From: Phil1 sp964600045
GTDB taxonomy: Bacteria > Bacillota > Clostridia > Christensenellales > CAG-138
Assembly (NCBI GenBank): GCA_964600045.1
Contig: CAZRHS010000074.1
Span: 1 to 6,146, forward strand
Reading direction: 5' to 3'
DNA: 6,146 bases
Part shown: piece by piece, positions 6,039 to 6,146 of the stretch
Layout of the letters: the number at the start of each line of letters is the position of its first letter
Numbering within the stretch: position 1 is the first letter of the stretch
Program-made: the position numbers and the translations under genes
Notes under the pieces: generated by a model
Databases searched by the model: none
Seen by the model: only the letters and a program-made list of their open reading frames with translations
What the model was told of the DNA's origin: nothing

Positions 6039-6099
6039 CTGATTTCGTGTGATAAGATAGAAACAGATCAATAAATAAGAATTTGACGGGGTGGTTGAT

Positions 6100-6146
6100 A
6101 TGATTATTTTAATTACAGGAGCATCGCACACAGGCAAAACAGCACT
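6100..6146 (+). CDS. P-loop ATP-binding protein, N-terminal fragment (cut by window edge)
   Basis: Only the first 15 codons and part of the next are present. They encode MIILITGASHTGKTA, a hydrophobic beta-strand followed by a perfect Walker A motif (GASHTGKT, residues 7-14), so the protein binds nucleotide phosphate. The ribosome binding site GGGGTGG (6088-6094) lies five bases before the ATG, which supports the start. A Walker A motif this close to the N-terminus is typical of small kinases of the adenylate/shikimate kinase or zeta-toxin-like groups, rather than of ABC ATPases. The exact family cannot be decided from this fragment. Confidence 0.75.
   Translation, partial: MIILITGASHTGKTA

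Noticed and set aside
1..6146. CRISPR arrays, insertion sequences, tRNA or rRNA genes.
   Set aside because: No regularly spaced repeats, transposase-like frames, terminal inverted repeats with target duplications, or tRNA/rRNA signature sequences were seen on either strand.

Overview
The window reads as chromosome of a Gram-positive, probably anaerobic Clostridia-like Firmicute. Supporting signs are strong purine-rich ribosome binding sites (AAGGAG, GGGAGGT, AGGAGG), AT-rich sigma-A-type promoters beside moderately GC-rich genes, frequent ATA isoleucine codons, and a GH4 alpha-galactosidase that by recall closely resembles Bacillus MelA. The taxonomy is inference; there is no rRNA or tRNA to anchor it.

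Left part, minus strand (1-2400): a HAD-superfamily IIA (NagD-like) phosphatase (1523-2335) followed downstream by a family 4 alpha-galactosidase (92-1411). Each gene appears to have its own promoter. A terminator-like hairpin lies between them and another hairpin ends the pair near position 18-42. The galactosidase hydrolyses imported alpha-galactosides such as melibiose; what the phosphatase acts on is not clear.

Middle part, plus strand (2486-4326): transcribed away from the phosphatase are a macrodomain protein with an extra helix-turn-helix-like C-terminal domain (2548-3534) and a small cytosolic von Willebrand factor A protein with an intact MIDAS metal site (3619-4326). They are 84 bases apart with no terminator between them, so they are probably co-transcribed. 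This pair is the least understood part of the window: an ADP-ribose-handling enzyme fused to a probable nucleic-acid- or protein-binding module, beside a metal-dependent adhesion/scaffold domain.

Right part, plus strand (4327-6146): a perfect consensus promoter (TTGACA, 17 bases, TATAAT) preceded by two helically phased direct repeats drives an APC-family amino acid permease (4523-5938). Its roughly 80-base leader folds into a long hairpin that contains a possible second, in-frame GTG start. The permease ends at a strong intrinsic terminator, and a promoter for the next gene overlaps that terminator. The next gene, cut by the window edge at 6100-6146, begins with a perfect Walker A motif.

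No CRISPR array, insertion sequence, tRNA or rRNA was seen. Apart from the macrodomain/VWA pair, the genes look like ordinary housekeeping and nutrient-uptake functions; the regulatory regions hold most of the remaining interest.
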